Assembly (NCBI GenBank): GCA_947487155.1
Contig: CANKVS010000003.1
Location: 1-64,000, forward strand
Origin: an uncultured Flaviramulus sp.
GTDB taxonomy: Bacteria > Bacteroidota > Bacteroidia > Flavobacteriales > Flavobacteriaceae
Direction: 5' to 3'
Length of the DNA: 64,000 nt
This document shows positions 46,906 to 56,810 of this stretch, in pieces. Position 1 is the stretch's first letter. Every line of letters starts with the position of its first letter. The notes beneath the pieces are model-generated. The model was not told where the DNA came from, did not search any database, and was given only the letters and a program-made list of their open reading frames with translations. The position numbers and the translations under genes are program-made.

Positions 46906-49263
46906 ATGATTCAAAATTATCTAAAATTAGCCTGGCGGAATCTTATAAAAAATAAAGGATTTTCTGCATTGAATGTTATAGGGCTATCCATAGGCTTGGC
47001 AGTGGTCACTTTAATTTTTGTATGGATAAATTTTGAGCTTTCCTATAATCAATTTCATATTAACAAAGACCGAATCTACGAAGTAAACAATCAGTATAAT
47101 ATAAATGGGGAGATTAGTACCTGGAATTCCACCCCAAAAATTATGGGGCCAACCATAAAAAAGGATTACCCTGAGGTGGAGGCCGTATCAAGATATAGTT
47201 ACGAAGAGGATTTTCTTTTTTCGGTAGATGGTAAAAATTTAAAGGCCACGGGCAACATAGTTGATCAGGACTTTTTAAAAATGTTCAGCTTTCCGCTGTT
47301 GGAAGGCAAAAAAACCTCGGTTTTGAATGATGTCAATTCGATTATTATTACCAAAAGTCTTGCTAATAAGCTATTTGGAAAAGAATCTTGTATTGGGGAA
47401 ATGGTAAAAATCAACAATGCAGATAGCTTTTTAATCACTGGGATATTAAAGGACATTCCTAAAAATTCTGAATTCAATTTTGACTTTTTGGTTTCCTGGG
47501 CTTACCTCGATAAAATGGGATGGAATGAGAAGAATTGGAGTAACAACAATGTAATGACCTATGTAATGCTCAACCCTCAATCTGACTATAAAGCTTTCTC
47601 GGCCAAAATAAAAACGCTGCGAAAGAATTACGACAAGAAATTCCCCAATATGGTTACGTATTTACATCCTTTCAAGCGAACCTATCTCTATTCAAAATTT
47701 GAAAATGGTGTGGAAGTTGGTGGGAAGATTGATATCATTAGATTATTAGGTGCCATTGCTTCTATTATCTTGGTTATTGCCTGTATCAACTTTATGAATT
47801 TAAGTACCGCAAGGAGTGAAAAACGAGCCAAGGAAGTAGGTCTGCGGAAAGTGGTTGGAGCTAACAAAAGTACCTTGATAGGTCAGTTTATGGGAGAGTC
47901 CTTATTGATTTCGTTTATTTCCGCCTTAATCGCCTTTTTTCTTGTTTTGTTGGTATTGCCCATGTTTAGCACGCTTGTTGGAAAAGAGCTCAATTTAAAT
48001 CTAACAGACCCTTGGTTATGGGTTGCAGCCTTAACCATTATTACCTTTACAGGAATTTTGGCAGGTAGCTATCCAGCATTATACTTGTCTTCTTTCAAGC
48101 CCTCTGTTGTATTAAAGGGAACTTATAAAAAAATGAATACCTTGATTACTACAAGAAAACTGTTAGTGGTTGTACAATTTTCTGTGGCCATCATCCTAAT
48201 TACTGCAACCATTATTGTGAAACAGCAATTGAAAAAGGTTCAGGACAGACAATTAGGTTATGCAAAGAACAATCTGGTCTATTCTATAATGGAAGGCGAT
48301 ACAGAGAAAAACTATAACTTCATTAAAGAAGAGCTTTTGGCTTCCAGGACGGCCGTTTCAGTAACCAAGACAGGCTCACCAATTACAGAAAGTTGGAGTT
48401 CCGGGGTGATGGAATGGAAAGGGAAAAAGGAGGGGGACAAAACAATAATTTTGAGACTTCCTGCAAATGATGCCATTGTAAAAACCCTTGGATTGCAATT
48501 GGTGGCTGGACGTGATTTTGATCTGCGAAAATATTCTACAGATTCAACCGCCCTTATTCTTAATGAATCTGCAGTTAAGCATATGGGTTTTGAAGACCCA
48601 ATTGGACAAATTGTGAAAGACAATGGTATTGATTGGCATGTAGTGGGCGTCGTTAAGGATTTTGTGTTTAACTCGCCATTTCAAAAAATAGAACCCTTAA
48701 TGATTGAAGGAGCCAAAACTTGGTTCAATGTAATTCATATAAAGTTCAACAATAAGAACTCTACTTTGGAAAACTTGACTAACGCTGAAAAAATATTTAA
48801 AAAATATAATCCAGAATACCCTTTTAACTATGAATTTGTGGATCAACAATACGCTACAAAATTCAACACCCAACAACGAACTGAAAAATTAGCAAGCTTG
48901 TTTACATTGTTTACCATTTTTATTTCCTGTTTGGGGCTTTTTGGACTGGCCAGTTATACGGCAGAAAACCGCATAAAGGAAATTGGCATTAGAAAAGTGT
49001 TGGGGTCTACGGTTGGCAATATTACTGCGCTTTTGTCAATAGATTTTTTAAAGTTGGTTTTGGTTGCCTTTTGCATTGCAATACCTATATCGTGGTATAT
49101 AATGGAAAAATGGTTGCAAGATTTCGAGTATAGGGTAAATATCTCTTGGTCGGTCTTTGTGTTTTCAGGTCTTTTGGGACTATTTATAACCTTTATTACA
49201 GTAAGTTACCAAGCCATTAAAGCGGCTAATTCAAACCCAATTAAAAGTTTAAAAACAGAATAA
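46906..49263 (+). CDS. FtsX/MacB-type ABC permease, array member 2
   Basis: 785 residues with the same plan as its neighbours: MIQNYLKLAWRNLIKNKG at the start, MacB_PCD, FtsX block with NLSTARSEKRAKEVGLRKVVG, second MacB_PCD, C-terminal FtsX block (TAENRIKEIGIRKVLGST), tail NPIKSLKTE. Its DNA looks different from the other members: in two sampled 60-base lines (48301-48420) I count 52 of 120 G or C, against 17 of 60 and 18 of 60 in lines from members 3 and 6. It contains more GCC, GGC and CTG-type codons. This hints at separate origin or recent acquisition. Confidence 0.95.
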   Translation: MIQNYLKLAWRNLIKNKGFSALNVIGLSIGLAVVTLIFVWINFELSYNQFHINKDRIYEVNNQYNINGEISTWNSTPKIMGPTIKKDYPEVEAVSRYSYEEDFLFSVDGKNLKATGNIVDQDFLKMFSFPLLEGKKTSVLNDVNSIIITKSLANKLFGKESCIGEMVKINNADSFLITGILKDIPKNSEFNFDFLVSWAYLDKMGWNEKNWSNNNVMTYVMLNPQSDYKAFSAKIKTLRKNYDKKFPNMVTYLHPFKRTYLYSKFENGVEVGGKIDIIRLLGAIASIILVIACINFMNLSTARSEKRAKEVGLRKVVGANKSTLIGQFMGESLLISFISALIAFFLVLLVLPMFSTLVGKELNLNLTDPWLWVAALTIITFTGILAGSYPALYLSSFKPSVVLKGTYKKMNTLITTRKLLVVVQFSVAIILITATIIVKQQLKKVQDRQLGYAKNNLVYSIMEGDTEKNYNFIKEELLASRTAVSVTKTGSPITESWSSGVMEWKGKKEGDKTIILRLPANDAIVKTLGLQLVAGRDFDLRKYSTDSTALILNESAVKHMGFEDPIGQIVKDNGIDWHVVGVVKDFVFNSPFQKIEPLMIEGAKTWFNVIHIKFNNKNSTLENLTNAEKIFKKYNPEYPFNYEFVDQQYATKFNTQQRTEKLASLFTLFTIFISCLGLFGLASYTAENRIKEIGIRKVLGSTVGNITALLSIDFLKLVLVAFCIAIPISWYIMEKWLQDFEYRVNISWSVFVFSGLLGLFITFITVSYQAIKAANSNPIKSLKTE

Positions 49264-49301
49264 TCAGCATCAACCTTTTCAGTATCAAAAAACGAATAAT
49301 C

Positions 49302-51784
49302 ATGATCAGAAACTATTTCAAACTAGCGTGGAGAAACCTAATTAAAAACAAAGGGTACTCTCTAATTAACATAGGCGGTTTAGCAATTGGTATAACAGCA
49401 TATTTGCTCATTATTCAATATGTGAATTTTGAATCGAGTTATGATCAACATCAACCACATATAGATGATTTATATCGCGTTACGCTTTCTACCAATTTAG
49501 GAGCAAAAGGTTTTGTGGATGCTGCGGCAACGCATCCAGCAGTTGGGTCATCCATGAAGAGAGATTTTCCAGAGGTAGATAATTATGCAAGACTTGTAAA
49601 CAAGGAGATAATGATGGGCTCTTTTGTATTGTCTTATATTAATGAACAAGGTGATTTGGTGAAATCTAATGTAGGAAACGATTTGATTTACATTGCCGAT
49701 AGTACAGCATTAGATCTTTTTAAAATTAATCTTGTTAAAGGAAACCCTAAAACAGCTCTAAAAGAACAGCGGTCAATGATTTTATCAACTAAAGTGGCAG
49801 AACGCTTTTTTGGAGATCAAGATCCTATTAATAAAACCCTAATGGCGAATGGGAATATTCAAGTAAAGGTTACTGGTGTTTTTGATGAGCTTCCAGAAAA
49901 CACCCATTTAAAATTTGATATGCTGATTTCGTTTTCAACACTAGGAACATGGACAGAAACCACTTGGAATTGGCCAGAGTTTTATAATTACGTAAGGCTA
50001 AAACCAGGAACAGACCCGGCAATTGTTGAGGCTAAATTCCCTGCTTTTATAGATAAATACTTAAGCGAAAGTATGAAAGCCCATAGTTTTGAAGCAAAAA
50101 TGGGGTTACAGCCTGTTAAAGATATTCACTTAAAGTCCCACTTAGCTAATGAAATTTCAGTAAACAGTAATGAGAAAACATTAAACTTTCTGTGGCTTAT
50201 TGCGGTGTTTGTAATTTTAATTGCACTCATGAACTTTATTAATCTTTCAACCGCAAAATCTACAGAACGTGCTATGGAAGTAGGTTTAAAAAAAGTGGTT
50301 GGTATTAAACGAAGTGCTTTAATAGTGCAGTTTTTATTTGAGTCTGTAATTATTAATCTAATTGCTGCAATAATTGCAATAACAATAATAAGTTTACTAA
50401 TCAGTCCTTTTAACGAATTTGTAGGGCTTCATATTTTGTCTTTAGATATGTGGGGACAACTACCAATATGGTTGCACATAATTGGTCTTGTCTTTTTAGG
50501 CGGACTCTTAGCGGGTATATATCCAGCTTTTGTATTGTCTGGTTTTAAACCTATACAGGTATTAAAAGGTAAATTTCATCAATCTGAGAAAGGAACCTTT
50601 ATACGTAAGGCTTTAGTGGTTGCTCAATTTACTATATCCATAACATTAATTGCAGGTACTTTTATTATGTATAGCCAGTTTTCGTACATGCAAAATCAAG
50701 ATTTAGGGTTTGATTCTAAACACAATCTTATTTTAAATGCACCTATGGTTGTAGATTCTACAATTAATGATAAAATGGAAGTTTTTAAGGCTGAACTTTT
50801 AAGAAATCCAAATGTAAATGTTATTACAGCTACTGCAGATGTACCTGGTAAAAAAAATCCGTGGTATAATACAACTAGGCAAGTGCATGAAGAAAAAGAA
50901 GTTAGTGTTATTTGTAATCAATTTAATGTAGATCAAGACTTTATGGATACATATAAAATAAAGTTATTAGCTGGAAGAAACTTTAGATTAGAAGATCATT
51001 CATATTACGGTTTTAGAAATCCCAACCCCCCAAGCACAAATAAGCCATATAGAGTTATGCTTAATAGAGCAGCTGTGAAGTTGTTAGGGTTTTTATCTGT
51101 TGAAGATGCTGTAAATAAAAAAGTCATATTTCAGTTAGGACCTCAAGATAGAACTGCTGAAGTTATTGGGGTTATGGAAAATTACCATCAACAATCGCTT
51201 CAAAATAATTATGACCCTACATTGTTTTTATATCCAACGTACTATAATGCATCCTATTTAACGGTAAATATAAATACCTCAAATATTGAAAGTACAATTA
51301 AACATATTGGTGAGAAGTATGAGGCGTTTTTCCCAATGGATCCTTATGAATATTTCTTTTTAGATGAACATTTTAATCGTCAATATAAAGCAGACCGTAA
51401 GTTTGGTCAACTCTTTTTCTTATTTGCAGGATTAGCCATTTTTATTGCTGCTTTAGGCTTATTTGGCTTGGGCTCTTATATGGCTATGCGAAGAACTAAA
51501 GAGCTTTGTGTACGTAAAGTATTGGGCGCAAATGTTTTACATGTGTTGCTTTTAATCCCTAAAAGCTTAGTGGTTTTAGTATTTATTTCTGGAATAATAG
51601 CTGTTCCCATAACTTATTTATGGCTTCAGAATGGCTTTCTAATTATGCGTTTAGAGTTGATATAAACCCATGGATGTTTGTTATTCCTTTAATAGTTGTG
51701 GTTATAGTTGCTGCACTATCTGTGTTGCCAGAATCTATAAAAGTAGCCTTAGTAAAACCTGTTAATTATTTAAGGAATGAGTAG
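49302..51784 (+). pseudogene. FtsX/MacB-type ABC permease, array member 3, frameshifted near the 3' end
   Basis: The open frame ends at 51665 (787 residues, tail NGFLIMRLELI), but a missing base near 51632 explains it. Where relatives have a W-L-x-N-x-A-F-R motif, the sequence reads CAGAATGGCTTTC instead of an expected CAGAATTGGCTTTC. Reading on in the other frame gives WLSNYAFRVDINPWMFVIP and then VALVKPVNYLRNE with a stop at 51784, restoring the last membrane helix. All upstream domains are intact (MIRNYFKLAWRNLIKNKG; NLSTAKSTERAMEVGLKKVVG). It is either a true inactivating frameshift or a sequencing error. The last helix would be lost in the truncated product. Confidence 0.85.
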
Positions 51785-51810
51785 TTGAAAACTTATGTAA
51801 AAGGATAAGT

Positions 51811-51966
51811 ATGGAAACTAAAATTCTAAAATATATAAAAGGAAAAATGGATGTTTCCGAAAAAAGGAAAATGATAGAATGGATTACTAAAAATGAAGAC
51901 AACCATAAAAAGTTTAACATTTTAAAAGCTAAATATGTTGCCTCTAAATTAAAAGATTATGCTTAG
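51811..51966 (+). CDS. FecR N-terminal-like micro-ORF inside the permease array
   Basis: 51 residues, starting METKILKYIKGKMDVSEKRK and continuing with IEWITKNEDNHKKFNILKAKY. It resembles the cytoplasmic anti-sigma segment of FecR proteins (a helix, then an E-W/L-x(3)-N-x-E-N/D region), but has no membrane helix or periplasmic part. It begins 26 bases after the restored end of permease 3, and its stop overlaps the start of permease 4 by eight bases, so it should be translated with the array. It may be the stub of a lost FecR gene or a functional mini anti-sigma protein. Confidence 0.6.
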   Translation: METKILKYIKGKMDVSEKRKMIEWITKNEDNHKKFNILKAKYVASKLKDYA

Positions 51967-54388
51967 AAACTATTTCAAAATCGCGTGGCGAAATTTTAAA
52001 AAGGATAAAAGCTTTATGTTTATTAACCTATTGGGGTTAGCAACAGGATTTGCTATTACGTTGCTTATTATTCAATACGTAAGATTTGAGTTTAGCTACG
52101 AAAACACACATGAAAAAGCTGATAGAATAGTCCGTTTGACTATGGATTATATGGATGGTGACACCGTAACCGCTCAAGACTGTGAAACAAATCCGCCTAC
52201 GGGAGCAATGGCACTTGCGGAAATGCCAGAAGTTGAAAATTTTACTAGAGCCTACCCTATTGGAGAGCCTAATGTAAATATTGATGTTGGAAATGAACAT
52301 TTCATATTAGAAAAGGTGTTTGCTGTAGATAATGCATTTTTTGATATGTTCTTTTATCCATTACTATATGGAACAAAGAAAGATATTTTTAAACAACCCA
52401 ATCAAGCCGTTATAACAGAAACTACGGCGCTTAAGTATTTCAACAAAAAAAATGTTATAGGCGAAGTACTAGAAATGCCACTTTCTAAAGGTGTTGTATT
52501 GTTAAACATTGTTGGTGTTGTAGCCGATAGTCCACCCAATACACATTTAAAGTTTAATATGCTTTTCTCCTATCCAACCATGTTATCTGATAAAGCTATG
52601 TTAGGTGAATATGGAGAAACAGAAGATAATTGGAATGGAAACAACACCTTAACATATTTACTATTAACTCCAAACACTAATTATGAGCGTTTTACAACAT
52701 CGCTAATAGGGTTTAATGAACATTTAGAACGCTTAGAAATTAAAAAGAAGGAAAGACTCATTGGACAGAAAATTGCAGATATTCACTTATATTCAAACAA
52801 GCCTTTTGAAACTGAACCCAATGGAAAAGCTTCTTCAGTTTTCTTCTTATTAGGAGTAGCCTTTTTAGTTATTATTAGTGCTTTTGTAAATTATACTAAT
52901 CTAGCAACATCTAAAGCTTTAGATAGAGCTAAAGAAGTTGGAATTAGAAAAGTGGTCGGGTCAACCAAAAGCCAATTAAGAGTTCAGTTTTTAATAGAAT
53001 CTCTTCTTATTAATTTTTGCGCAGGAATCTGTGCTATAATATTAATTTTAATTTCAAAATCCAAGTTTATTGAGGTGTCTGGCTTACCATCAGATTTCAG
53101 CATTTTTGGTGATCTGTTCTTTTGGATTATACTTGGTGCTTTTATTTTATTAGGAGTGCTATTTTCTGGAGTTTATCCTGCATTAGTGCTATCTTCATTT
53201 AAGCCTTCTTCAGTATTAAAAGGAGCCTTTACACATTCAACACAGGGTGTGTTTCTTCGGAAATCTTTAGTGGTTTTTCAATTTGCAATTACCATTATTT
53301 TACTAATTCAAATTTTTACTATTAATAAGCAATTAGAGTATCTCCAAAATATAGATTTAGGCGTAAATACGGATAAGACTATAGTTGTAAGCTCGCCTAC
53401 ACAAAATACCGAACGTGAGAATTACAGCGTTTTTAAGCAAAAATTGTTGGCAAATGCTTCAATAAATTCAGTAGCACTTTCAGATTCTGTACCAGGGCAA
53501 ATGGTAAGTCAAATGAGCACAACTACAGGGATAAATCTTGTTGAGATTATTGAAGATCATAATTATAATTTCTATTTAACTTTAATAGATGCCGATTTTA
53601 TTCCACAAATGGATATGAAATTAGTTGCAGGTAACAATTTTGACGAGACAAGTCACCCTGAAAAAAATGAAGTGATTGTTAATCAAAAGGCTATTCGCTT
53701 ATGGGGAATTCCAGAAGCTGAAAACGCCATAGGTAAAAAATTAAAGTTTTGGGGAAATGAATGGACTATAAAAGGGGTTCTTAAAAATTATCATCAAGAA
53801 TCTGCAAAATCGCCTCACATTCCTGTTATTCATAGATATTATGATAAATTTCAAAGCTTTGCGAGTATTAAATTTCATAATGCAAATCCTAAAGAGCAAG
53901 TTTCATTAATAGAAGAAACCTATAAGTCTGTTTTTCCAAATGCTCCATTCTCTTACTTTTTTATGGATAGCGAATATGATAAACAGTTTAAAGCAGATAA
54001 ACAGTTTAAAGACGTATTTAGCGTACTCACAGGATTTGCCATTTTAATTGCTTGTTTAGGGCTATTTGGTTTAGCATCATTCACTGTTTTAAAACGTAAA
54101 AAAGAGATTGGTATTAGAAAAGTAATAGGAGCTAATGTACTAAATATCTTGGTGTTGCTCTCTAAAAACTTTATACAAACAGTTGTTATGGCCATGCTTA
54201 TAGGTGTCCCCATAACTTATTTGATAGCAACAAAATGGTTAGAAAATTTTGCCTTTCGAATAGAGCTTAACTGGTGGTTGTTTGTACTTCCTGTTGTTTT
54301 AATTATGGGATTGGTTATGTTTTCAATTAGCATTAAAACTATAAATGCAGCAATAATAAATCCAGTAAAATCATTAAAAGACGAATAA
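51959..54388 (+). CDS. FtsX/MacB-type ABC permease, array member 4
   Basis: 809 residues. Starts MLRNYFKIAWRNFKKDKS and overlaps the micro-ORF stop by eight bases. First membrane helix about 20-40, MacB_PCD, FtsX block with NLATSKALDRAKEVGIRKVVGST, second periplasmic domain, C-terminal FtsX block with TVLKRKKEIGIRKVIGAN, tail NPVKSLKDE. Closest in plan to member 3. Its first 40 bases are nearly identical to those of member 5. Confidence 0.95.
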   Translation: MLRNYFKIAWRNFKKDKSFMFINLLGLATGFAITLLIIQYVRFEFSYENTHEKADRIVRLTMDYMDGDTVTAQDCETNPPTGAMALAEMPEVENFTRAYPIGEPNVNIDVGNEHFILEKVFAVDNAFFDMFFYPLLYGTKKDIFKQPNQAVITETTALKYFNKKNVIGEVLEMPLSKGVVLLNIVGVVADSPPNTHLKFNMLFSYPTMLSDKAMLGEYGETEDNWNGNNTLTYLLLTPNTNYERFTTSLIGFNEHLERLEIKKKERLIGQKIADIHLYSNKPFETEPNGKASSVFFLLGVAFLVIISAFVNYTNLATSKALDRAKEVGIRKVVGSTKSQLRVQFLIESLLINFCAGICAIILILISKSKFIEVSGLPSDFSIFGDLFFWIILGAFILLGVLFSGVYPALVLSSFKPSSVLKGAFTHSTQGVFLRKSLVVFQFAITIILLIQIFTINKQLEYLQNIDLGVNTDKTIVVSSPTQNTERENYSVFKQKLLANASINSVALSDSVPGQMVSQMSTTTGINLVEIIEDHNYNFYLTLIDADFIPQMDMKLVAGNNFDETSHPEKNEVIVNQKAIRLWGIPEAENAIGKKLKFWGNEWTIKGVLKNYHQESAKSPHIPVIHRYYDKFQSFASIKFHNANPKEQVSLIEETYKSVFPNAPFSYFFMDSEYDKQFKADKQFKDVFSVLTGFAILIACLGLFGLASFTVLKRKKEIGIRKVIGANVLNILVLLSKNFIQTVVMAMLIGVPITYLIATKWLENFAFRIELNWWLFVLPVVLIMGLVMFSISIKTINAAIINPVKSLKDE

Positions 54389-54399
54389 AATAACAAGTT

Positions 54400-56808
54400 A
54401 TGCTTAGAAACTATTTCAAAATCGCATGGCGGAATCTTATTAAGAATAAGAGCTATACGCTTATAAATATTGGAGGATTAGCAGTTGGTATGGCTGTGGC
54501 AATTGTTATAGGTCTTTGGATTTATGGAGAGTTATCATACAATAAAAATCATGAAAATTACAATCGTATTGCTCAGGTTATGCAAAATCAAACGGTTAAT
54601 GGTATAACAGAAACATGGGATGCGCTACCTTTTATTATGTCAGAAGGGTTAAGAAACGAATATGGTAATGATTTTAAATATGCGGTACAAGGGACATGGG
54701 AATCTGAGTATACTTTAGGTTTTGGTAATAAGATGTTTATTAAAACAGGAAGTTACTTTGAACCTGAAATTACTGAAATACTTAGCCTTAATATGATTAA
54801 CGGTGTTAGAAATGGTTTAAAGGAAATGCATTCCATTTTATTATCGCAATCGTTGTCTGAGGTGCTTTTTGGAAAAATGGATCCTGTTGGGGAAATTTTA
54901 AAATTGGAAAATAAAGTGGATATTAAAGTGACGGGAGTTTATGAGGATTTTCCTGAGAATTCTTCATTTAAGAAACTTGATTTTATTTTACCATGGGATT
55001 TGTACGTGAGTCAAGACTGGTGGATTAAAGAAGTACTTGAGAGTGTAAATCCATGGGATGCTGGAGGTAGTACACGAACTTATGTCCAAATGGCTGAAAA
55101 CACTATTATTGAAGAAGTGTCTCTCAAAATAAGAGATATAATTACTGATAAGAAATCAGAATTAGATAAAACGTATGAACAAGAAGTATTCTTACACCGC
55201 ATGTCTAAATGGCATTTGTATGGCGAATTTAAAAATGGGACTAGCATAGGGGGGGGTATCGGTGATGTTTGGTTATTTGGTGTTATTGGACTTTTAGTAT
55301 TGCTTCTGGCTTGTATTAATTTCATGAACTTAAGTACAGCTCGATCTGAAAAAAGAGCCAAAGAAGTTGGTATACGGAAAGCTATTGGTTCTAATAGGCG
55401 ACAATTAATAAGTCAGTTTTTTATCGAGTCTATTTTAATATCTACGCTAGCATTTTTGTTTTCAATTTTCGTAGTAGCTTTTATTTTGCCCTTTTTTAAT
55501 CGAATTGCCGATTCTCATGTGGTTATATTGTGGGATAATCCTTTGTTTTGGATTTTAGGATTAGCATTTAGTATTCTCACAGGAATTACAGCAGGAATGT
55601 ATCCTGCATTATATCTGTCTTCTTTTAAGCCTGTGAAAGTATTAAAAGGCGTATTTAAAGCAGGGCAAAGTGCATCTACACCTAGACAAATATTGGTGGT
55701 TTCTCAGTTTACGATTTCAATAATGTTAATAATAGGAACTATTATTGTTTACCAACAAATTAACTATGCGCAAAATAGACCTTTAGGTTACGACAAGGAT
55801 GGGCTTATTGCAGTTTCAACAACAGAAGAAACACACAAAAACATAGATGCTATTAGATTGTCTTTAATTAATGAAGAATCCATCATAGAAATGTCTGAAT
55901 CTAATAACCTTATAACTGATGAATGGAATACGGCAGGTGGTTTTGAATGGGACGGAAAAGATTCTAAGTTGGTGGGTGAATTTCATATTGGTTCTGTTAA
56001 TTATGATTATGGAAAAACTATTGGGTGGAAAATAAAAGAGGGACGCGATTTTTCAAGAGAGTTTGGTACTGATTCAATACAACTTATTTTAAATGAATCT
56101 GCTGTTGCTTTTATGAATTTAAAAGATCCTGTTGGTAAAATTTTGCGAAACCCAGGTGAGGCATCATCAGTTATTACTATTGTAGGTGTTGTTGAAGATT
56201 TGTTGATAGCGTCTCCTTATGAACCAGTGAAACCATACATCTTTGCTAACGTAAAAGGAAGAGGTAAGCTAAGTGAGTTTCTCATAAAGTTAAACCCAGA
56301 AAAAAGTGTAAAGGAATCTTTAGGTAAAATAGAAGCTGTATTTAAAACCTATAACCCATCAAGACCTTTTGAAGCGAGTTTTGTTGATGAAGCCTATGCT
56401 AAAAAATTTGGTAATGAAAAACGCATAGGTCAGTTAGTTACTCTATTAGCAATTCTTGCCATTTTTATTTCTTGCTTAGGTTTGTTTGGATTAGCGTCTT
56501 ATATGGCAGAACAACGCATAAAAGAAATTGGTATACGTAAAGTACTAGGGGCTTCTGTTCTCAGATTATGGAACATGTTATCAAAAGATTTTTTAGGATT
56601 AGTAATTATTGCCTGTGCTATTGCAGTACCTGTGGCTTATTATGTAATGGATGGATGGCTTCAAAAATTTGAGTATCGCACTTCAATTTCATGGTGGGTA
56701 TCGGTATTAGCTTGTGGGGGTGCTGTAGTTGTTACGTTAATTACAGTAAGTTACCAAGGTGTTAAAGCAGCAAAAGCAAATCCAATTAAAAGTTTAAAAA
56801 CAGAATAA
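54400..56808 (+). CDS. FtsX/MacB-type ABC permease, array member 5
   Basis: 802 residues. MLRNYFKIAWRNLIKNKS start, MacB_PCD, FtsX block (NLSTARSEKRAKEVGIRKAIGSN), second MacB_PCD, terminal FtsX block (MAEQRIKEIGIRKVLGAS), tail NPIKSLKTE. Most similar in motifs to member 2 (same NLSTARSEKRAKEVG), but with the AT-rich composition of the rest. Spaced 11 bases from member 4 and two bases from member 6. Confidence 0.95.
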   Translation: MLRNYFKIAWRNLIKNKSYTLINIGGLAVGMAVAIVIGLWIYGELSYNKNHENYNRIAQVMQNQTVNGITETWDALPFIMSEGLRNEYGNDFKYAVQGTWESEYTLGFGNKMFIKTGSYFEPEITEILSLNMINGVRNGLKEMHSILLSQSLSEVLFGKMDPVGEILKLENKVDIKVTGVYEDFPENSSFKKLDFILPWDLYVSQDWWIKEVLESVNPWDAGGSTRTYVQMAENTIIEEVSLKIRDIITDKKSELDKTYEQEVFLHRMSKWHLYGEFKNGTSIGGGIGDVWLFGVIGLLVLLLACINFMNLSTARSEKRAKEVGIRKAIGSNRRQLISQFFIESILISTLAFLFSIFVVAFILPFFNRIADSHVVILWDNPLFWILGLAFSILTGITAGMYPALYLSSFKPVKVLKGVFKAGQSASTPRQILVVSQFTISIMLIIGTIIVYQQINYAQNRPLGYDKDGLIAVSTTEETHKNIDAIRLSLINEESIIEMSESNNLITDEWNTAGGFEWDGKDSKLVGEFHIGSVNYDYGKTIGWKIKEGRDFSREFGTDSIQLILNESAVAFMNLKDPVGKILRNPGEASSVITIVGVVEDLLIASPYEPVKPYIFANVKGRGKLSEFLIKLNPEKSVKESLGKIEAVFKTYNPSRPFEASFVDEAYAKKFGNEKRIGQLVTLLAILAIFISCLGLFGLASYMAEQRIKEIGIRKVLGASVLRLWNMLSKDFLGLVIIACAIAVPVAYYVMDGWLQKFEYRTSISWWVSVLACGGAVVVTLITVSYQGVKAAKANPIKSLKTE

Positions 56809-56810
56809 TC

